From Haloarcula marismortui ATCC 43049 (GTDB lineage Archaea > Halobacteriota > Halobacteria > Halobacteriales > Haloarculaceae), in contig NC_006396.1 of assembly GCF_000011085.1 (NCBI RefSeq), positions 496,001-560,000 of the forward strand: 64,000 nt of DNA, written 5' to 3'. This document shows, piece by piece, positions 49,493 through 59,359 of the stretch. Both the position numbers and the translations under genes were made by a program. The notes below the pieces were generated by a model, which was given only the letters and a program-made list of their open reading frames with translations, had not been told where the DNA came from and searched no databases. How positions within the stretch are numbered: position 1 is the first letter of the stretch; the number at the start of each line of letters is the position of its first letter.

Positions 49493-50445
49493 TCTGCGGG
49501 CACCTCCAGTTTCGCACAGAAGAACCCGCCCGTGTCGTTGTGATGCGGGTATATGCGCTTGGCGTCTGCCACGCTGGGGTCGAAGCTCTCGTCTTCCCAG
49601 TCGGTGATTCCCGGTGCGTGGTTGAGCGGGAGGTCGTAGTCCACGATTTCACAGGCCACCTCGTCGAGCACGTAGTCCAGCACGGCCTCGTTTTCCTCCG
49701 GGGCGAACGTACAGGTGGAGTAGACGACGGTTCCCCCGGGCTCGGTCACTTCGACGGCCCGCTTGAGGATACCCTTCTGCACGCCGGAGATGCCCTCGAC
49801 GTGCGAGAGCGACCAGTCTTCCAGCGTATCCGGGTTCTTTCTGATTGTTCCCTCACAGGAGCAAGGGACGTCGACGAGCGCACGGTCGTATCCCTCGCCG
49901 TCGAAGGGCTTGAGCGAGTGGTTGCGCCCGTCCTCGTGGGTGACGGCGACCGTCGTCGCACCCAGCCGCTCGGTGTTGGTCCGCAGCGCCGAAATCCGCC
50001 CGAGATTGTTGTCGGTTGCGACGACTTCGCCGGTATCCTCCATCAGGGCGGCGAGCTGGGTCGTCTTGCTCCCCGGTGCCGCACAGGCGTCCCAGACTCG
50101 TTCGCCGGGTTGGGGGTCCAGTACGGTCGCTGGAATCACGGATACTTCCTCCTGACCGTGAATCCAGCCGTGGAAGTACGGCCAGTTCGCGCCGGGAGAG
50201 TCCTCGGGCAGGACGAACAGGCCGTCGTGCCAGTCGACGGGGTCGTAGGCGATGTCTGCATCCGCAAGCGCCGTCCGGACCCGCTCGACGGTGGCTTTGA
50301 TCGTGTTGACCCTGATAGCCGACGGCAGCGGGCGTTCACACGCGTCGATGAACGCCTCGAAGTCGTCGATGATGGGCCGGTAGCGGTCGAGTGGTTCCAT
50401 TGTCCGGCGTTCGCTGGCGGTCGGTTTGTGGGTTTCGAACGGCAT
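49489..50445 (-). CDS. RNA m5C methyltransferase (NOL1/NOP2/Sun family)
   Basis: A 318-residue SAM-dependent methyltransferase for rRNA or tRNA cytosines. The SAM loop is VWDACAAPGSKTTQLAALM near residue 115, the first Cys motif is VDVPCSCEGTIRKNP near 194, and the catalytic Cys is in VVYSTCTFAPEENEA near 245. ATG at 50445 is used; ATG at 50400 is also possible. It is divergent from the PAC2 gene. Confidence 0.87.
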   Translation of the reverse strand: MPFETHKPTASERRTMEPLDRYRPIIDDFEAFIDACERPLPSAIRVNTIKATVERVRTALADADIAYDPVDWHDGLFVLPEDSPGANWPYFHGWIHGQEEVSVIPATVLDPQPGERVWDACAAPGSKTTQLAALMEDTGEVVATDNNLGRISALRTNTERLGATTVAVTHEDGRNHSLKPFDGEGYDRALVDVPCSCEGTIRKNPDTLEDWSLSHVEGISGVQKGILKRAVEVTEPGGTVVYSTCTFAPEENEAVLDYVLDEVACEIVDYDLPLNHAPGITDWEDESFDPSVADAKRIYPHHNDTGGFFCAKLEVPAE

Positions 50446-50487
50446 CGGCCCATGGCTTTCAAGCCGTCGGCGGACGATATCCGAGGT

Positions 50488-51225
50488 ATGGCACACATAC
50501 AGGTCCACCGCGAGGATATGTCCCTCGACTCACCGACACTGATCGAGGGACTCCCAGGGGTCGGACTCGTCGGCAAGATAGCCGCTGACCATCTTGTCGA
50601 TGTCTACGACATGGAGTACTACGCGTCGGCCCACTGCGAAGGGTTGCCAGAAATCGCCGTGTACGGAACGGACGACCCAGAGGTTCGCCCGCCGGTCCGG
50701 CTGTACGCGGACGAAGACCGCGACCTGCTCGTCCTCCAGAGCGATGCCCCGATCTCCCCGTCCGGCGCGACGGAGTTCGCCGGCTGTATGGTTAGCTGGT
50801 TTGAGGCCAACGATGCAACGCCGGTCTACCTCAGCGGCCGTCCCGCCGAGAAAGACGGCGTTCCGGACGTGTACGGCATCTCGACGGGCGACGGGGCGGC
50901 AATGCTTGCGGAGGCGGACGTAGATCCGCCCTCGGAGAACGGCGCGATTACCGGGCCGACCGGCGCGCTAGTTCATGAATCACAGCGAACCGGGTTGACG
51001 AGTGTCGGACTCATCGTCGAAGCCGACCAGCGGTTCCCCGACCCCGAAGCGGCGCGAGCCCTGCTGCAGACAGCGATCAGCCCACTGGCAGATTTTGATA
51101 TCGACACCGAGGCACTGGTCGAGCAGGCCGAAGAAATCGGTCGCGCCAAGGCACAGCTCGCACAGCAACTCCAGGAAAACCAGGAGGAAAGCACGAGCGC
51201 ACAGCCGCTCGGGATGTATCAGTAA
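50488..51225 (+). CDS. PAC2-family proteasome assembly chaperone homologue
   Basis: A 245-residue PAC2-domain protein: PTLIEGLPGVGLVGKIAADHLV near residue 16, LLVLQSDAPISPSG, DVYGISTGDGAAM, GPTGALVHESQRTGL and a C-terminal acidic coiled segment (EQAEEIGRAKAQLAQQLQEN). Archaeal homologues bind proteasome core particles. It forms a coupled pair with the SppA-like gene (TAATG). Confidence 0.88.
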   Translation: MAHIQVHREDMSLDSPTLIEGLPGVGLVGKIAADHLVDVYDMEYYASAHCEGLPEIAVYGTDDPEVRPPVRLYADEDRDLLVLQSDAPISPSGATEFAGCMVSWFEANDATPVYLSGRPAEKDGVPDVYGISTGDGAAMLAEADVDPPSENGAITGPTGALVHESQRTGLTSVGLIVEADQRFPDPEAARALLQTAISPLADFDIDTEALVEQAEEIGRAKAQLAQQLQENQEESTSAQPLGMYQ

Positions 51226-52220
51226 TGGCGGGCGCAGATGACATCGTTCGTGGGTTGCTGGTGGTGCTTGTCGTCGGTATCGGCACGGTCCTTGGGTGGG
51301 TGTTGTTTGTCAGAACACCCGACAACCTTGCTCAGTTGTTCGGCGTCCTGCTGGTCGTTGCTGTCGCCGTTGCTACAGCCCGTATCGGCAGCAACATCGC
51401 CGGCTCCCTCCTCCCAGCACACAACGTCGCGGAAGTCGCCGTCGAAGGGCCGATCAGTCGTGACGGCGGTGGCGGCATCACCAGTCCGCCGGTCGGTGCG
51501 TCGGCCGACGACATCGTCGAACAGATCGAGCGCGCTGATTCCGACCGGGGCTCGGAGGCACTGCTTCTGAAGCTGAACACGCCGGGCGGCGAAATCGTCC
51601 CCAGCGAGGACATCCGCATCGCCGCCGAGCAGTTCGACGGCCCGACTATCGCCTATGCGACGGATGTCTGTGCCAGCGGCGGCTACGACATCGCCGCCGG
51701 CTGCGACGAGCTATGGGCTCGTGAGGGCTCTATCGTCGGCTCCATCGGCGTCGTCGGCTCGCGGGTCAACGCCAAGGAACTGGCCGACCGAGTCGGCCTC
51801 TCCTACGAGCAGTTCACCGCTGGCGAGTACAAAGACGCCGGCGTCCCGCTAAAGGAGATGACTGCGGACGAGCGCGAGTATCTCCAGAGTATTGTCGACG
51901 ACTACTACGACCAGTTCATCGACACCGTAGCCGAAGGCCGCGAGATGGACGCCGAGGCGCTCAAAGACACCGAAGCGCGCATCTTCCTCGGCGATGAGGC
52001 GGAAGAACGTGGGCTCGTCGACCGACTCGGGACGCGAGACGATGTCGAGGCGAGCCTGGAGCAACGCCTTGGCGAGGACGTGACGATCAAGGAGTACGAG
52101 CCCGAGCGCGGATTGACGGGCAAGCTCCGCGGGGGCGCACAGCAGGTCGCGTTCGCGCTGGGAGCAGGTATCGCCGGCGTCGCTGACGGCGATATCGAGG
52201 GGCTCTCCTTCCGTCGATAG
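51225..52220 (+). CDS. sppA: SppA-like S49 membrane protease
   Basis: A 331-residue protein. Two membrane segments (about 6-30 and 33-58) are followed by a Ser-Lys dyad protease domain: LLKLNTPGGEIVPSE, YATDVCASGGYDIAAGCDEL with the Ser in CASGGY, and SIVGSIGVVGSRVNAKEL leading to KDAGVPLKEMTADERE. It degrades signal peptides or other membrane fragments. The start overlaps the PAC2 stop. Confidence 0.88.
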   Translation: MAGADDIVRGLLVVLVVGIGTVLGWVLFVRTPDNLAQLFGVLLVVAVAVATARIGSNIAGSLLPAHNVAEVAVEGPISRDGGGGITSPPVGASADDIVEQIERADSDRGSEALLLKLNTPGGEIVPSEDIRIAAEQFDGPTIAYATDVCASGGYDIAAGCDELWAREGSIVGSIGVVGSRVNAKELADRVGLSYEQFTAGEYKDAGVPLKEMTADEREYLQSIVDDYYDQFIDTVAEGREMDAEALKDTEARIFLGDEAEERGLVDRLGTRDDVEASLEQRLGEDVTIKEYEPERGLTGKLRGGAQQVAFALGAGIAGVADGDIEGLSFRR

Positions 52221-52230
52221 CCTCGGGAGG

Positions 52231-52239
52231 TTTTTTATC
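52231..52239 (+). promoter_or_regulatory. TATA box for DUF373 gene
   Basis: TTTTTTATC is centred about 27 bp before GTG 52262, leaderless spacing. The T-run can also end the sppA transcript. Confidence 0.45.
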
Positions 52240-52261
52240 CGGGGACCGCCTTCGCGGTAGT

Positions 52262-53383
52262 GTGACCACGCTGGTGGTGTGTATCGACAGGGACAGCCCG
52301 GCCACAGCCGCGTGTCCCGTCGTCGGCCGCGACGCCGTCGAGTCACTCATCACGCAGACAGGAGTCGTTGACCCGGAAGACAGCCGAGTCAACTGCCTCC
52401 TCGAAGGGCTCGCAGTCGCGGATGAACTCGAAGCCGAGGAGTCTGCGCCGGTCCTCGCCGTCGTCGGTGGCGGGAGTGACAGCGTCGGCTCGGACCGGGA
52501 GATCGCCAGCCAGATCGACAGTCTGGTCGCCGAGCACAACCCGGACTCCGCGGTCGTCGTCGTCGACAGCGCCGACGACGAGCGGCTGGTTCCCATCATC
52601 GAGAGCCGCGTTCAGGTCGATGCCGTCGACCGCGTTGTCGTTCGCCAGGCCCGCGACATCGAGTCGACGTACTATCTGCTCAAGCAGTTTCTGGCTGACG
52701 AGGAACTGCGCAAGACGGTGCTGGTCCCCGTCGGCATCATCATGCTCGCGTTCCCGCTGTTGCTCGTCGTCACCAGCCCGACCATCGCCGTCGGCGCTAT
52801 CGCGGCCGCCATCGGCGTCTTCCTCATCTACAAGGGACTGGGTATCGACGCGTACCTGTCGCGACTCCCCAGTCAGACCCGGGAAGCGCTGTACTCGGGG
52901 CAGGTGTCGCTTGTGACCTACGTCGTCGCGGCCGGCCTCTCGCTCGTCGGCGTCTTCGCCGGCGTGCTGGGCGTTTCTGCGGTCGGCGATATCAGTCCCT
53001 TCCTGCTTGCGAACCGCTTTGCCTTCGCGTCCGTCCCGTGGCTGACCGGCGCGGCACTGGCCGCCTCGCTGGGCCGCCTGCTGGACGAACTCATCCAGCA
53101 AGAGGGGGTCCGGAGCGCGTACGTGAACCTTCCGTTCGGTGCGGTCGCGGTCGGGCTCGTCGTTCGCGGCTTTTCTGCGTACTTCCTCGAACGCGGTGGC
53201 GTGTTCGAGCCGTTTCAGGTGCCGGAGACGAACCTCGGCATCGTACAGATTCAGGGGTTCTCGCTGGAGGCTGGCACCCGTCTCGCGCTGTTCATCCTCG
53301 CAGGCATTCTCATCAGCCTCGTTGGCGTCCGGGTGGCGACCTACGTCAGCCACACCGATATCGAGGACGAACTGGTGGAATAG
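52262..53383 (+). CDS. DUF373 membrane protein
   Basis: A 373-residue protein with GTG start. The N-terminal soluble domain TTLVVCIDRDSPATAACPVVGRDAV covers about 1-150 and includes APVLAVVGGGSDSVGSDREIA and SRVQVDAVDRVVVRQAR. Six or so membrane segments follow (starting at VLVPVGIIMLAFPLLLVV). DUF373 is an archaeal family without known activity. It stands between sppA and dph6 with its own promoter. Confidence 0.85.
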   Translation: MTTLVVCIDRDSPATAACPVVGRDAVESLITQTGVVDPEDSRVNCLLEGLAVADELEAEESAPVLAVVGGGSDSVGSDREIASQIDSLVAEHNPDSAVVVVDSADDERLVPIIESRVQVDAVDRVVVRQARDIESTYYLLKQFLADEELRKTVLVPVGIIMLAFPLLLVVTSPTIAVGAIAAAIGVFLIYKGLGIDAYLSRLPSQTREALYSGQVSLVTYVVAAGLSLVGVFAGVLGVSAVGDISPFLLANRFAFASVPWLTGAALAASLGRLLDELIQQEGVRSAYVNLPFGAVAVGLVVRGFSAYFLERGGVFEPFQVPETNLGIVQIQGFSLEAGTRLALFILAGILISLVGVRVATYVSHTDIEDELVE

Positions 53384-53418
53384 ACAGCGATTTACGCCGC
53401 CGACGGCTACCGGCGGCT

Positions 53419-54138
53419 ATGACAGACGGCGCGTGGGTTTCGCTGTTCTCCGGCGGCAAAGACTCTTCGTGGGCGTTGTACCGGGCACTGGAGCGGGGCC
53501 ACCCCGTCGAGCGTCTGGTGACGGTCCACCCAGAGGGCGACTCCTACATGTACCACGTTCCGGCGACCCGGTTAGCCCGCCTGGCCGCCGAGAGTATCGG
53601 CATCCAACTGGTCGAAATCGAGCCCGATGACTTCGAGGCCGACGACGTGCCTGACTCGGGCGAGCAGGGCGATGCCGAACTCGAACCGCTGGAAGCAGCA
53701 CTGCACGAACTCGACACCGAACTTGACGGCGGTATCAGCGGTGTCACCGCCGGGGCTGTCGAAAGCGAGTACCAGACGACTCGCATCGAGTCGATGGCCG
53801 ACCGCCTCGAAGCCAACGTGTTTGCGCCGCTGTGGCAGGAGAACCCCCGTGACCTCGCCGACGCAATGCTGGATGCTGGCTTCGAGATACAGATCATCCG
53901 CGTGGCCGCTTACGGCCTCGACGAGTCCTGGCTGGGTCGCACGCTCGACGCCGACGCGCTCGACGAACTGGAGGCGCTCAACGACGAGTACGGCGTCCAC
54001 ATCCTTGGGGAAGGCGGCGAGTTCGAGACGCTCGTCACCGATGGTCCGCACATGGACCGCCGGATCGAAATTGAGTACGAGACGGAGTGGGACGGCAGTC
54101 GCGGGACGGTACAGATCGAAGACGCGTGGCTGGCGTGA
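53419..54138 (+). CDS. dph6: Diphthine-ammonia ligase
   Basis: A 239-residue ATP-pyrophosphatase-type amidase that completes diphthamide on EF-2. The PP-loop is VSLFSGGKDSSWALYRAL near residue 7, then YHVPATRLARLAAESIGI, GGISGVTAGAVESEYQ, APLWQENPRDLADAM and HILGEGGEFETLVTDGP. These are diagnostic for Dph6. ATG at 53419 follows the DUF373 gene by 35 bp. Confidence 0.9.
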   Translation: MTDGAWVSLFSGGKDSSWALYRALERGHPVERLVTVHPEGDSYMYHVPATRLARLAAESIGIQLVEIEPDDFEADDVPDSGEQGDAELEPLEAALHELDTELDGGISGVTAGAVESEYQTTRIESMADRLEANVFAPLWQENPRDLADAMLDAGFEIQIIRVAAYGLDESWLGRTLDADALDELEALNDEYGVHILGEGGEFETLVTDGPHMDRRIEIEYETEWDGSRGTVQIEDAWLA

Positions 54139-54166
54139 CTTGCGGAGCGTGCGGAATCGGCGGCCG

Positions 54167-55135
54167 TTAGCTCTCGTCCGTCAACTGCGTGTGCGCACCG
54201 ATGAGCGCGCCGGCGAGGTCTAAACTCTCGACCTGTGTATCCCGGTCGATAATGGACTGACGGATATCCGAATCGAGGATAGTCGTGTCCGGGAACACGA
54301 TGGTGCCGTCGAGACTGGAGTTGACGACCTCAGCCCCGGAAAGGATGTGGACGTTCTCGCCGAGCGTAGTGTTCTCGATGGTAGCGTCCTCCGCGACGAC
54401 GTTGTCCCCGTCAAGTTCCCACGCGACGGCCTCCAGATAGCTTTCGGGCGTCCCGATGTCGTACCAGGCGTCGTCGAAGGTGAACGCACGAACGGGACCG
54501 TCGTCGACGAGCCACTGGATGAACCAGCCCGGTTCGTCCGGATTGTTCCCGTCTTCGAGGTACTCGTCGAAGCGGATCGCATCGGCTGGGAACGCGTAGC
54601 AGGCAATCGAGACGAGGGTGCTGTTAGGGTCGTCAGGTTTCTCTTGGAAGTCTGTGACTTCCTCGCCGTCGAGTTCGACGAGGCCGTAGGAGCTGGCCTT
54701 TTCTAGGGACCCGACATCGTAGGCGGCAAGCGTGGGGTCGTCGTACTGCTCGAAGTAATCGATGAACTCGGCGATGTCGAAGCTGATGAGATTGTCGCCG
54801 GCGATGACGAGCAGGTCCTCGTCACCGAGTCCTTCCCGGTTGACTAGCTGGGCAAGCGCACCGACGACGCCGAACTTCTCGTCTTCCTCGGCAGTTTCCT
54901 CGACGGTCAGGGATGCTTTCTCGAAGCGACTCGCAGCGATGTGGTCTCGGAAATCGCCGGCAAATCGCTGGTTCGTACTGACGAACACGTCAGTGATGCG
55001 ATCGTCCTCCTCTAACTCCCCGAGAATCCGGTCGATGACGGTTGTTTCACCGACAGGGAGCAGCATCTTGGGCCGGTTCTTAGTGACAGGCCAGAGCCGG
55101 GTGGCGTACCCGCCTGCAAGGACAATCGCTTTCAT
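54167..55135 (-). CDS. Sugar-1-phosphate nucleotidyltransferase
   Basis: A 322-residue enzyme: MKAIVLAGGYATRLWPVTKN with the G-x-T/R-L activation motif, LLVIAGDNLISFDI, GLVELDGEEVTDFQEKPDDP, and a left-handed beta-helix end (NVVAEDATIENTTLGENVHI). It makes NDP-sugars for glycan or S-layer glycosylation (AglF/RmlA type). ATG 55135 is set by the MKAIVLAGG start. Confidence 0.88.
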   Translation of the reverse strand: MKAIVLAGGYATRLWPVTKNRPKMLLPVGETTVIDRILGELEEDDRITDVFVSTNQRFAGDFRDHIAASRFEKASLTVEETAEEDEKFGVVGALAQLVNREGLGDEDLLVIAGDNLISFDIAEFIDYFEQYDDPTLAAYDVGSLEKASSYGLVELDGEEVTDFQEKPDDPNSTLVSIACYAFPADAIRFDEYLEDGNNPDEPGWFIQWLVDDGPVRAFTFDDAWYDIGTPESYLEAVAWELDGDNVVAEDATIENTTLGENVHILSGAEVVNSSLDGTIVFPDTTILDSDIRQSIIDRDTQVESLDLAGALIGAHTQLTDES

Positions 55136-55219
55136 GTCCGGAAGGAGACAACCAGAATACAAGTTCTTTTTCATCGACTGGACCACGGCACTTATCGGTG
55201 GCCCGGAGTACAACCTCGT

Positions 55220-55867
55220 ATGACTGACGACGCTGACGGCCCTGAGGCTGGAGCGGGAGATGTGAACCTCACGGAGAAAATCAATCAGACGAACGTTGAT
55301 GAACGTATTTCGAGTCTGGAAGCGGCCTACGACAAGGTGCCGGTCACCGAGGAGACCTTCGAGCTATCGCCCGATGAATACGCTGATGTGTTCGCTGCGA
55401 CCCGCGGGACTGGCTACTCCGGGAACAGCGTCGTGTTCGTCACGCGTGATGGCACCGATTTCCCGGAACTGAGCGACCAGATACCCGACCAGGCGGCCGG
55501 CGACACCCGCGACCGGGTCTTGCTGGTGCTGGGCCGCGGCGCTGATATGTGGGCGCTGCCGGGCGGCGGCAAGGGAGACGAGTACGAGTCTGTTCAGGGG
55601 ACTGCTGTGCGCCGTGTCAACGAACAGACTGGCATCCGCTGCACAGTTACCGGCGTCGCGGAAGTCGTCCATTCGAAGTACTATCCCGACACTGACGCGC
55701 AGGGGTCGGTGCACACGCTAGACATCTACCTCGAAGCGGAGTACAAGAAGGGAAGTCTCGATGTGGACGAATCGGAACTCGTCGGCGCGGCGTGGTTCGC
55801 GGAGCCGCCAGAGCAGCTAACTCCCGGGGCCGAAGAACGGTTTGCGGCCTTCCGAAACGACGAGTGA
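55220..55867 (+). CDS. Nudix-fold protein with altered catalytic box
   Basis: A 215-residue protein. The Nudix box region is GGGKGDEYESVQGTAVRRVN then EQTGI (residues about 115-138). The consensus REUxEE is changed to RRVNEQ, losing two of the usual metal-binding Glu residues. Substrate and activity are thus doubtful. It is divergent from the nucleotidyltransferase gene. Confidence 0.75.
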   Translation: MTDDADGPEAGAGDVNLTEKINQTNVDERISSLEAAYDKVPVTEETFELSPDEYADVFAATRGTGYSGNSVVFVTRDGTDFPELSDQIPDQAAGDTRDRVLLVLGRGADMWALPGGGKGDEYESVQGTAVRRVNEQTGIRCTVTGVAEVVHSKYYPDTDAQGSVHTLDIYLEAEYKKGSLDVDESELVGAAWFAEPPEQLTPGAEERFAAFRNDE

Positions 55868-55886
55868 AGCCGGGACCGGATGTCGT

Positions 55887-56276
55887 TCAGTGTTCAACTA
55901 ACTCCACGAGCACCCCGCCGGTCGTCTTCGGATGGAGAAACGCCACGTCGTGGCCCCACGCACCCGGCCGTGGCTCCTCGTCTATGAGGTCGATCCCACA
56001 GTCGCTGACCGTCTCTAGCGCGGCGGCGATGTCGTCTGTCTCCAGAGCCACGTGATGGATGCCCGGCCCGTTGCTGTCGAGGTATCTGGGAATCGCGCCG
56101 TCGGCGTCCGGCAACGGTTCTAGCAGTTCGAAGTAGCCGTTGTCCATCTCCAGAAACGTCACCTGCAGGCCGTCGAACGTCTCGTCGTGGACGACCGGTG
56201 TTTCGAAAGCCTCGGCGAACAGTTCCGCGAGCGGGGCGGCGTCGTCAGTTGCGATACCGGCGTGGTCGAATTGCAT
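55887..56276 (-). CDS. mce: Methylmalonyl-CoA epimerase
   Basis: A 129-residue glyoxalase-fold enzyme. MQFDHAGIATDDAAPLAEL begins with the metal His, QVTFLEMDNGYFELLEPL is the first Glu strand, and GPGIHHVALETDDI is the second His; GGVLVELVEH ends with the last Glu. It interconverts the methylmalonyl-CoA epimers for the mutase encoded next to it (83-bp gap). Confidence 0.9.
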   Translation of the reverse strand: MQFDHAGIATDDAAPLAELFAEAFETPVVHDETFDGLQVTFLEMDNGYFELLEPLPDADGAIPRYLDSNGPGIHHVALETDDIAAALETVSDCGIDLIDEEPRPGAWGHDVAFLHPKTTGGVLVELVEH

Positions 56277-56358
56277 GGACGGCCGTACACCGGGGTAGCT
56301 TATAATTCTGGGAGCACAGATGGCTCGAAAACAGGACGGCCACGCGGTTCGACTGACC

Positions 56359-58041
56359 TTACATCGACGAACCGGGCTGATACTCGCCGAACACGTCCCG
56401 GAGCACGTCACACACCTCACCGGTCGTGGCGTACACCTTCACGGCGTCGATGATGTAGGGCATGACGTTCTCGTCGCCCTCGGCGGCCCCCCGGAGCGCG
56501 TCAAGTTTCGCCTCGACTGCCTCGTCGTCACGCTCCTCCCGGACGGTGGCCACGTTGTCCTGCTGGGCCTGCTCGACGGCCTCGTCGACCTCTTCGATGT
56601 CCTGCTCGCCCTCTTCCTCGACCTGATACTCGTTGACGCCGACGATGATGCGGTCGCCAGCTTCCTGTTCGCGCTGGCGCTCGAAGGCCACGTCCTGAAT
56701 CTGGCGCTGGACCCACTGCTCCTCGATGGAGCGGCGCATCCCGCCGCGTTCGTCGACTTCCTCGATGAGTTCGCGGGCCTCGGCTTCGAGTTCGTCGGTC
56801 AGCGACTCGACGTAGTAGCTCCCGGCCAGTGGGTCGATTGTGTCGGCCGCGCCGGACTCGTGAGCGAGAATTTGCTGGGTCCGCAGCGCGGTTCTGACAG
56901 ACTGCTCGGTCGGCAGGCCGATGGCCTCGTCCTTGCCGTTGGTGTGGAGGCTCTGAGTCCCGCCCAGAACGGCCGCCAGCGCCTGGTAAGACACGCGAAC
57001 GACGTTGTTCTCGATTTGCTGGGCGGTCAACGTCGATCCGGCAGTCTGGGTGTGGAACTTCAACTGTTTGGACTTGGGGTTCTGGGCGTCGAAGCGCTCG
57101 TCCATGATTTTCGCCCAGAGACGCCGCGCCGCCCGGAACTTCGCCACCTCCTCGAAGATATTGTTGTAGGAGGCAAAGAAAAAGGAGAGTTGCGGGGCGA
57201 ATTCGTCCACGTCGAGCCCGGCCTCGATAGCGGCCTCGACGTACTCGATGCCGTCACCGAGGGTGAACGCGATTTCCTGGGCGGCCGTCGAGCCGGCCTC
57301 CCGGATGTGATACCCAGAGATGGAGATGGTGTTGAACTTCGGCGTTTCGGCGGCACAGAACTCGAAGATGTCGGTGATGAGCCGCATCGACGGCTCCGGC
57401 GGGTAGATGAACGTGTTCCGAGCGATGTACTCCTTGAGCACGTCGTTCTGGATAGTCCCGCGGAGTTCCTCGCGGTCGACGCCTTGCTTGTCGCCGACGG
57501 CGATGTACATCGCCAGCAGCACCGACGCGGGGGCGTTGATTGTCATGCTCGTCGACACCTCGTCCAGCGGGATGCCGTCGAACACGGTCTCCATGTCGTC
57601 AAGCGAGTCGATGGCGACGCCGGTTTTGCCGACCTCGCCGGCGGCCATCGCGTGGTCGGAGTCGTAGCCCATCTGCGTGGGGAGGTCAAACGCCATCGAC
57701 AGCCCGGTCTGGCCCTGGTCAAGCAGATAGTTGAACCGCTCGTTGGTCTCCGTCGCAGTCCCCATCCCGGCGTACTGGCGCATCGTCCAGAGCCGGCCCC
57801 GATAGCCGGTCGGATACACGCCGCGGGTGTACGGTTCCTGACCGGGAAACCCTAGGTCCTCCTCGTAGTCGAGATCGGAGATGTCGGCCGGGGTGTACAG
57901 GCGGTCTACCTCGTGACCTTCGGTGTCCGTGGTGAACGTCTCCTTGCGTTCGCCAAAGCGGTCGACGGTGGGCTGGACGTCGTCTTCCTCCCACTGAGCC
58001 TTCGACTCCCGTATCTCCTCCAGCTCGTCGGGGTCAAACAT
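56359..58041 (-). CDS. mcmA: Methylmalonyl-CoA mutase, large (catalytic) subunit
   Basis: A 560-residue catalytic subunit converting methylmalonyl-CoA to succinyl-CoA in propionate use. It has [22 protein letters not shown] near residue 70, [18 protein letters not shown] near 115, [20 protein letters not shown] near 240 and [18 protein letters not shown] near 360. The B12-binding domain is absent, as is usual in archaea where it is a separate protein; that gene is not in the window. ATG at 58041 is chosen over the longer frame. Confidence 0.93.
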   Translation of the reverse strand: MFDPDELEEIRESKAQWEEDDVQPTVDRFGERKETFTTDTEGHEVDRLYTPADISDLDYEEDLGFPGQEPYTRGVYPTGYRGRLWTMRQYAGMGTATETNERFNYLLDQGQTGLSMAFDLPTQMGYDSDHAMAAGEVGKTGVAIDSLDDMETVFDGIPLDEVSTSMTINAPASVLLAMYIAVGDKQGVDREELRGTIQNDVLKEYIARNTFIYPPEPSMRLITDIFEFCAAETPKFNTISISGYHIREAGSTAAQEIAFTLGDGIEYVEAAIEAGLDVDEFAPQLSFFFASYNNIFEEVAKFRAARRLWAKIMDERFDAQNPKSKQLKFHTQTAGSTLTAQQIENNVVRVSYQALAAVLGGTQSLHTNGKDEAIGLPTEQSVRTALRTQQILAHESGAADTIDPLAGSYYVESLTDELEAEARELIEEVDERGGMRRSIEEQWVQRQIQDVAFERQREQEAGDRIIVGVNEYQVEEEGEQDIEEVDEAVEQAQQDNVATVREERDDEAVEAKLDALRGAAEGDENVMPYIIDAVKVYATTGEVCDVLRDVFGEYQPGSSM

Positions 58042-58142
58042 GGACGGATTGTCGGACGGCGGAGGCTTAAGGGTTCTTAAATCCTTCACGATTTGTAATA
58101 CGCGTCTCGCCGTGGTATGGCGGCGCGCTGTTCCGAGGTGGG

Positions 58143-58150
58143 TTTATATC
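58143..58150 (+). promoter_or_regulatory. TATA box for FKBP gene
   Basis: TTTATATC lies about 26 bp before the ATG at 58172, the leaderless spacing. Confidence 0.6.
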
Positions 58151-58171
58151 TTCGCCATCTACCGAGGGCGT

Positions 58172-58645
58172 ATGCCAATCGAACCGGGTGACGGCGTTAC
58201 CATCGAGTACGTCGGCCGCTTCGAGGACGGGACCATCTTCGATACGTCACGTCCCGAAGTCGCCAGGGAGCACGGACTCATCGAGGCACAGGGCGTCGAT
58301 GTGAGCGAGTATGCACCGCTTTCTTTCACTGTCGGTGCAGGAGAAATCATTGAGGGAATTGACGAGGCGCTCGTCGGCATGGTCGCGGGCGAGGAGGCCA
58401 CTATCACGGTACCCCCGGCGAAAGCCTACGGTGAGTTTCAGACCGACCGCGTCCGCGAGTACGACCCCGAAACGTTCGAAGGTATGGTGGGAAAAGAGCC
58501 GGAAGTCGGAACCCATGTTGAGGCCGAAAACGGGCTTCATGGGGACGTAACTGCTGTCCGAGACGACGCCGTCGAGGTGGATTTCAACCACGAGTTGGCC
58601 GGCAAGACGCTCGTGTTCGATATCGAAGTCGTCGACGTCAGATAA
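58172..58645 (+). CDS. FKBP-type prolyl isomerase, SlyD-like
   Basis: A 157-residue folding helper. DGVTIEYVGRFEDGTIFDTS near residue 7, FTVGAGEIIEGIDEALVGM near 52, EEATITVPPAKAYGEF near 73, and an inserted chaperone flap (RVREYDPETFEGMVGKE). The end DFNHELAGKTLVFDIEVVDV is typical of archaeal SlyD-like FKBP. Divergent to mcmA, with a promoter at leaderless spacing. Confidence 0.92.
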   Translation: MPIEPGDGVTIEYVGRFEDGTIFDTSRPEVAREHGLIEAQGVDVSEYAPLSFTVGAGEIIEGIDEALVGMVAGEEATITVPPAKAYGEFQTDRVREYDPETFEGMVGKEPEVGTHVEAENGLHGDVTAVRDDAVEVDFNHELAGKTLVFDIEVVDVR

Positions 58646-58667
58646 TCGGTCCGCCGTCAGCAGATTA

Positions 58668-59252
58668 TCAGTCGCCCGTGTCGTACTTGTAGGTCGCTTC
58701 GTCGGGGTCGATGCCGAAGTCCTCGGGACCCTCCTCTGGCTCAGGTTCCTCGGACTCGCCGGCACTGGCCTGCTTGAACTGCTTGCGGAGGTGGCCGGGC
58801 ACCTCGAAGCGGTCAACGGCCACCCGGAGTGGCACCGCGTCCGGCTGGATGTTCTCCTGTTTGGTCGCGAGCCGGTCCCGGAGCGCGTCGGGGAGTTGTG
58901 CCGGCTCGATGCGCTCGAAGCCGAACTGCGCGAGAAATTCTGAGGCGTTCGTCAGTGAGTAGACGGTGTCAAACCCCTCGTCGCCCGCGTACTCGACCAG
59001 CCGTTCGATGACGTGTGCGCCGACGCCCTGATTGCGCCATTCGGGCAGGACGCCGATGCTGGTCAGTTCACAGACTGGCTCGTCGCCGCCCTTGTGAATA
59101 CGGATGCGGCCGAAGCCGGCCTTCTCGTGGCTCTCCTCGTCGATAGCGACGACGTAGTCCCGGGATCTAAAAGCCGTCTCGTCCAGCCCCATCTCTTCGA
59201 TACGGTCGAGCAACCAGACTTCCTCGCGGTTTTTCGCATCCCGGACGTACAT
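58668..59252 (-). CDS. GNAT-family N-acetyltransferase
   Basis: A 194-residue protein with the acetyl-CoA loop ELTSIGVLPEWRNQGVGAHVIERLVEYA near residue 65 (Q/RxxGxG/A pattern QGVGAH). A C-terminal extension of about 70 acidic residues follows the domain. The target of acetylation is unknown. It is convergent with the FKBP gene and divergent from the HTH-10 gene. Confidence 0.85.
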   Translation of the reverse strand: MYVRDAKNREEVWLLDRIEEMGLDETAFRSRDYVVAIDEESHEKAGFGRIRIHKGGDEPVCELTSIGVLPEWRNQGVGAHVIERLVEYAGDEGFDTVYSLTNASEFLAQFGFERIEPAQLPDALRDRLATKQENIQPDAVPLRVAVDRFEVPGHLRKQFKQASAGESEEPEPEEGPEDFGIDPDEATYKYDTGD

Positions 59253-59359
59253 GCTCTAAACTTGACTGCCGCAGTCAAAAGGGTTTGCGGCGTGATTGAG
59301 ACTGGAGACGATCTAGCGGAGAGGCAATCACTAAGACAGTTCAACATGATTGATTGTTC

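Noticed and set aside
56320-57855. 511-codon frame antisense to methylmalonyl-CoA mutase
   Set aside because: Same reason: mirror of a well-identified enzyme, without motifs.
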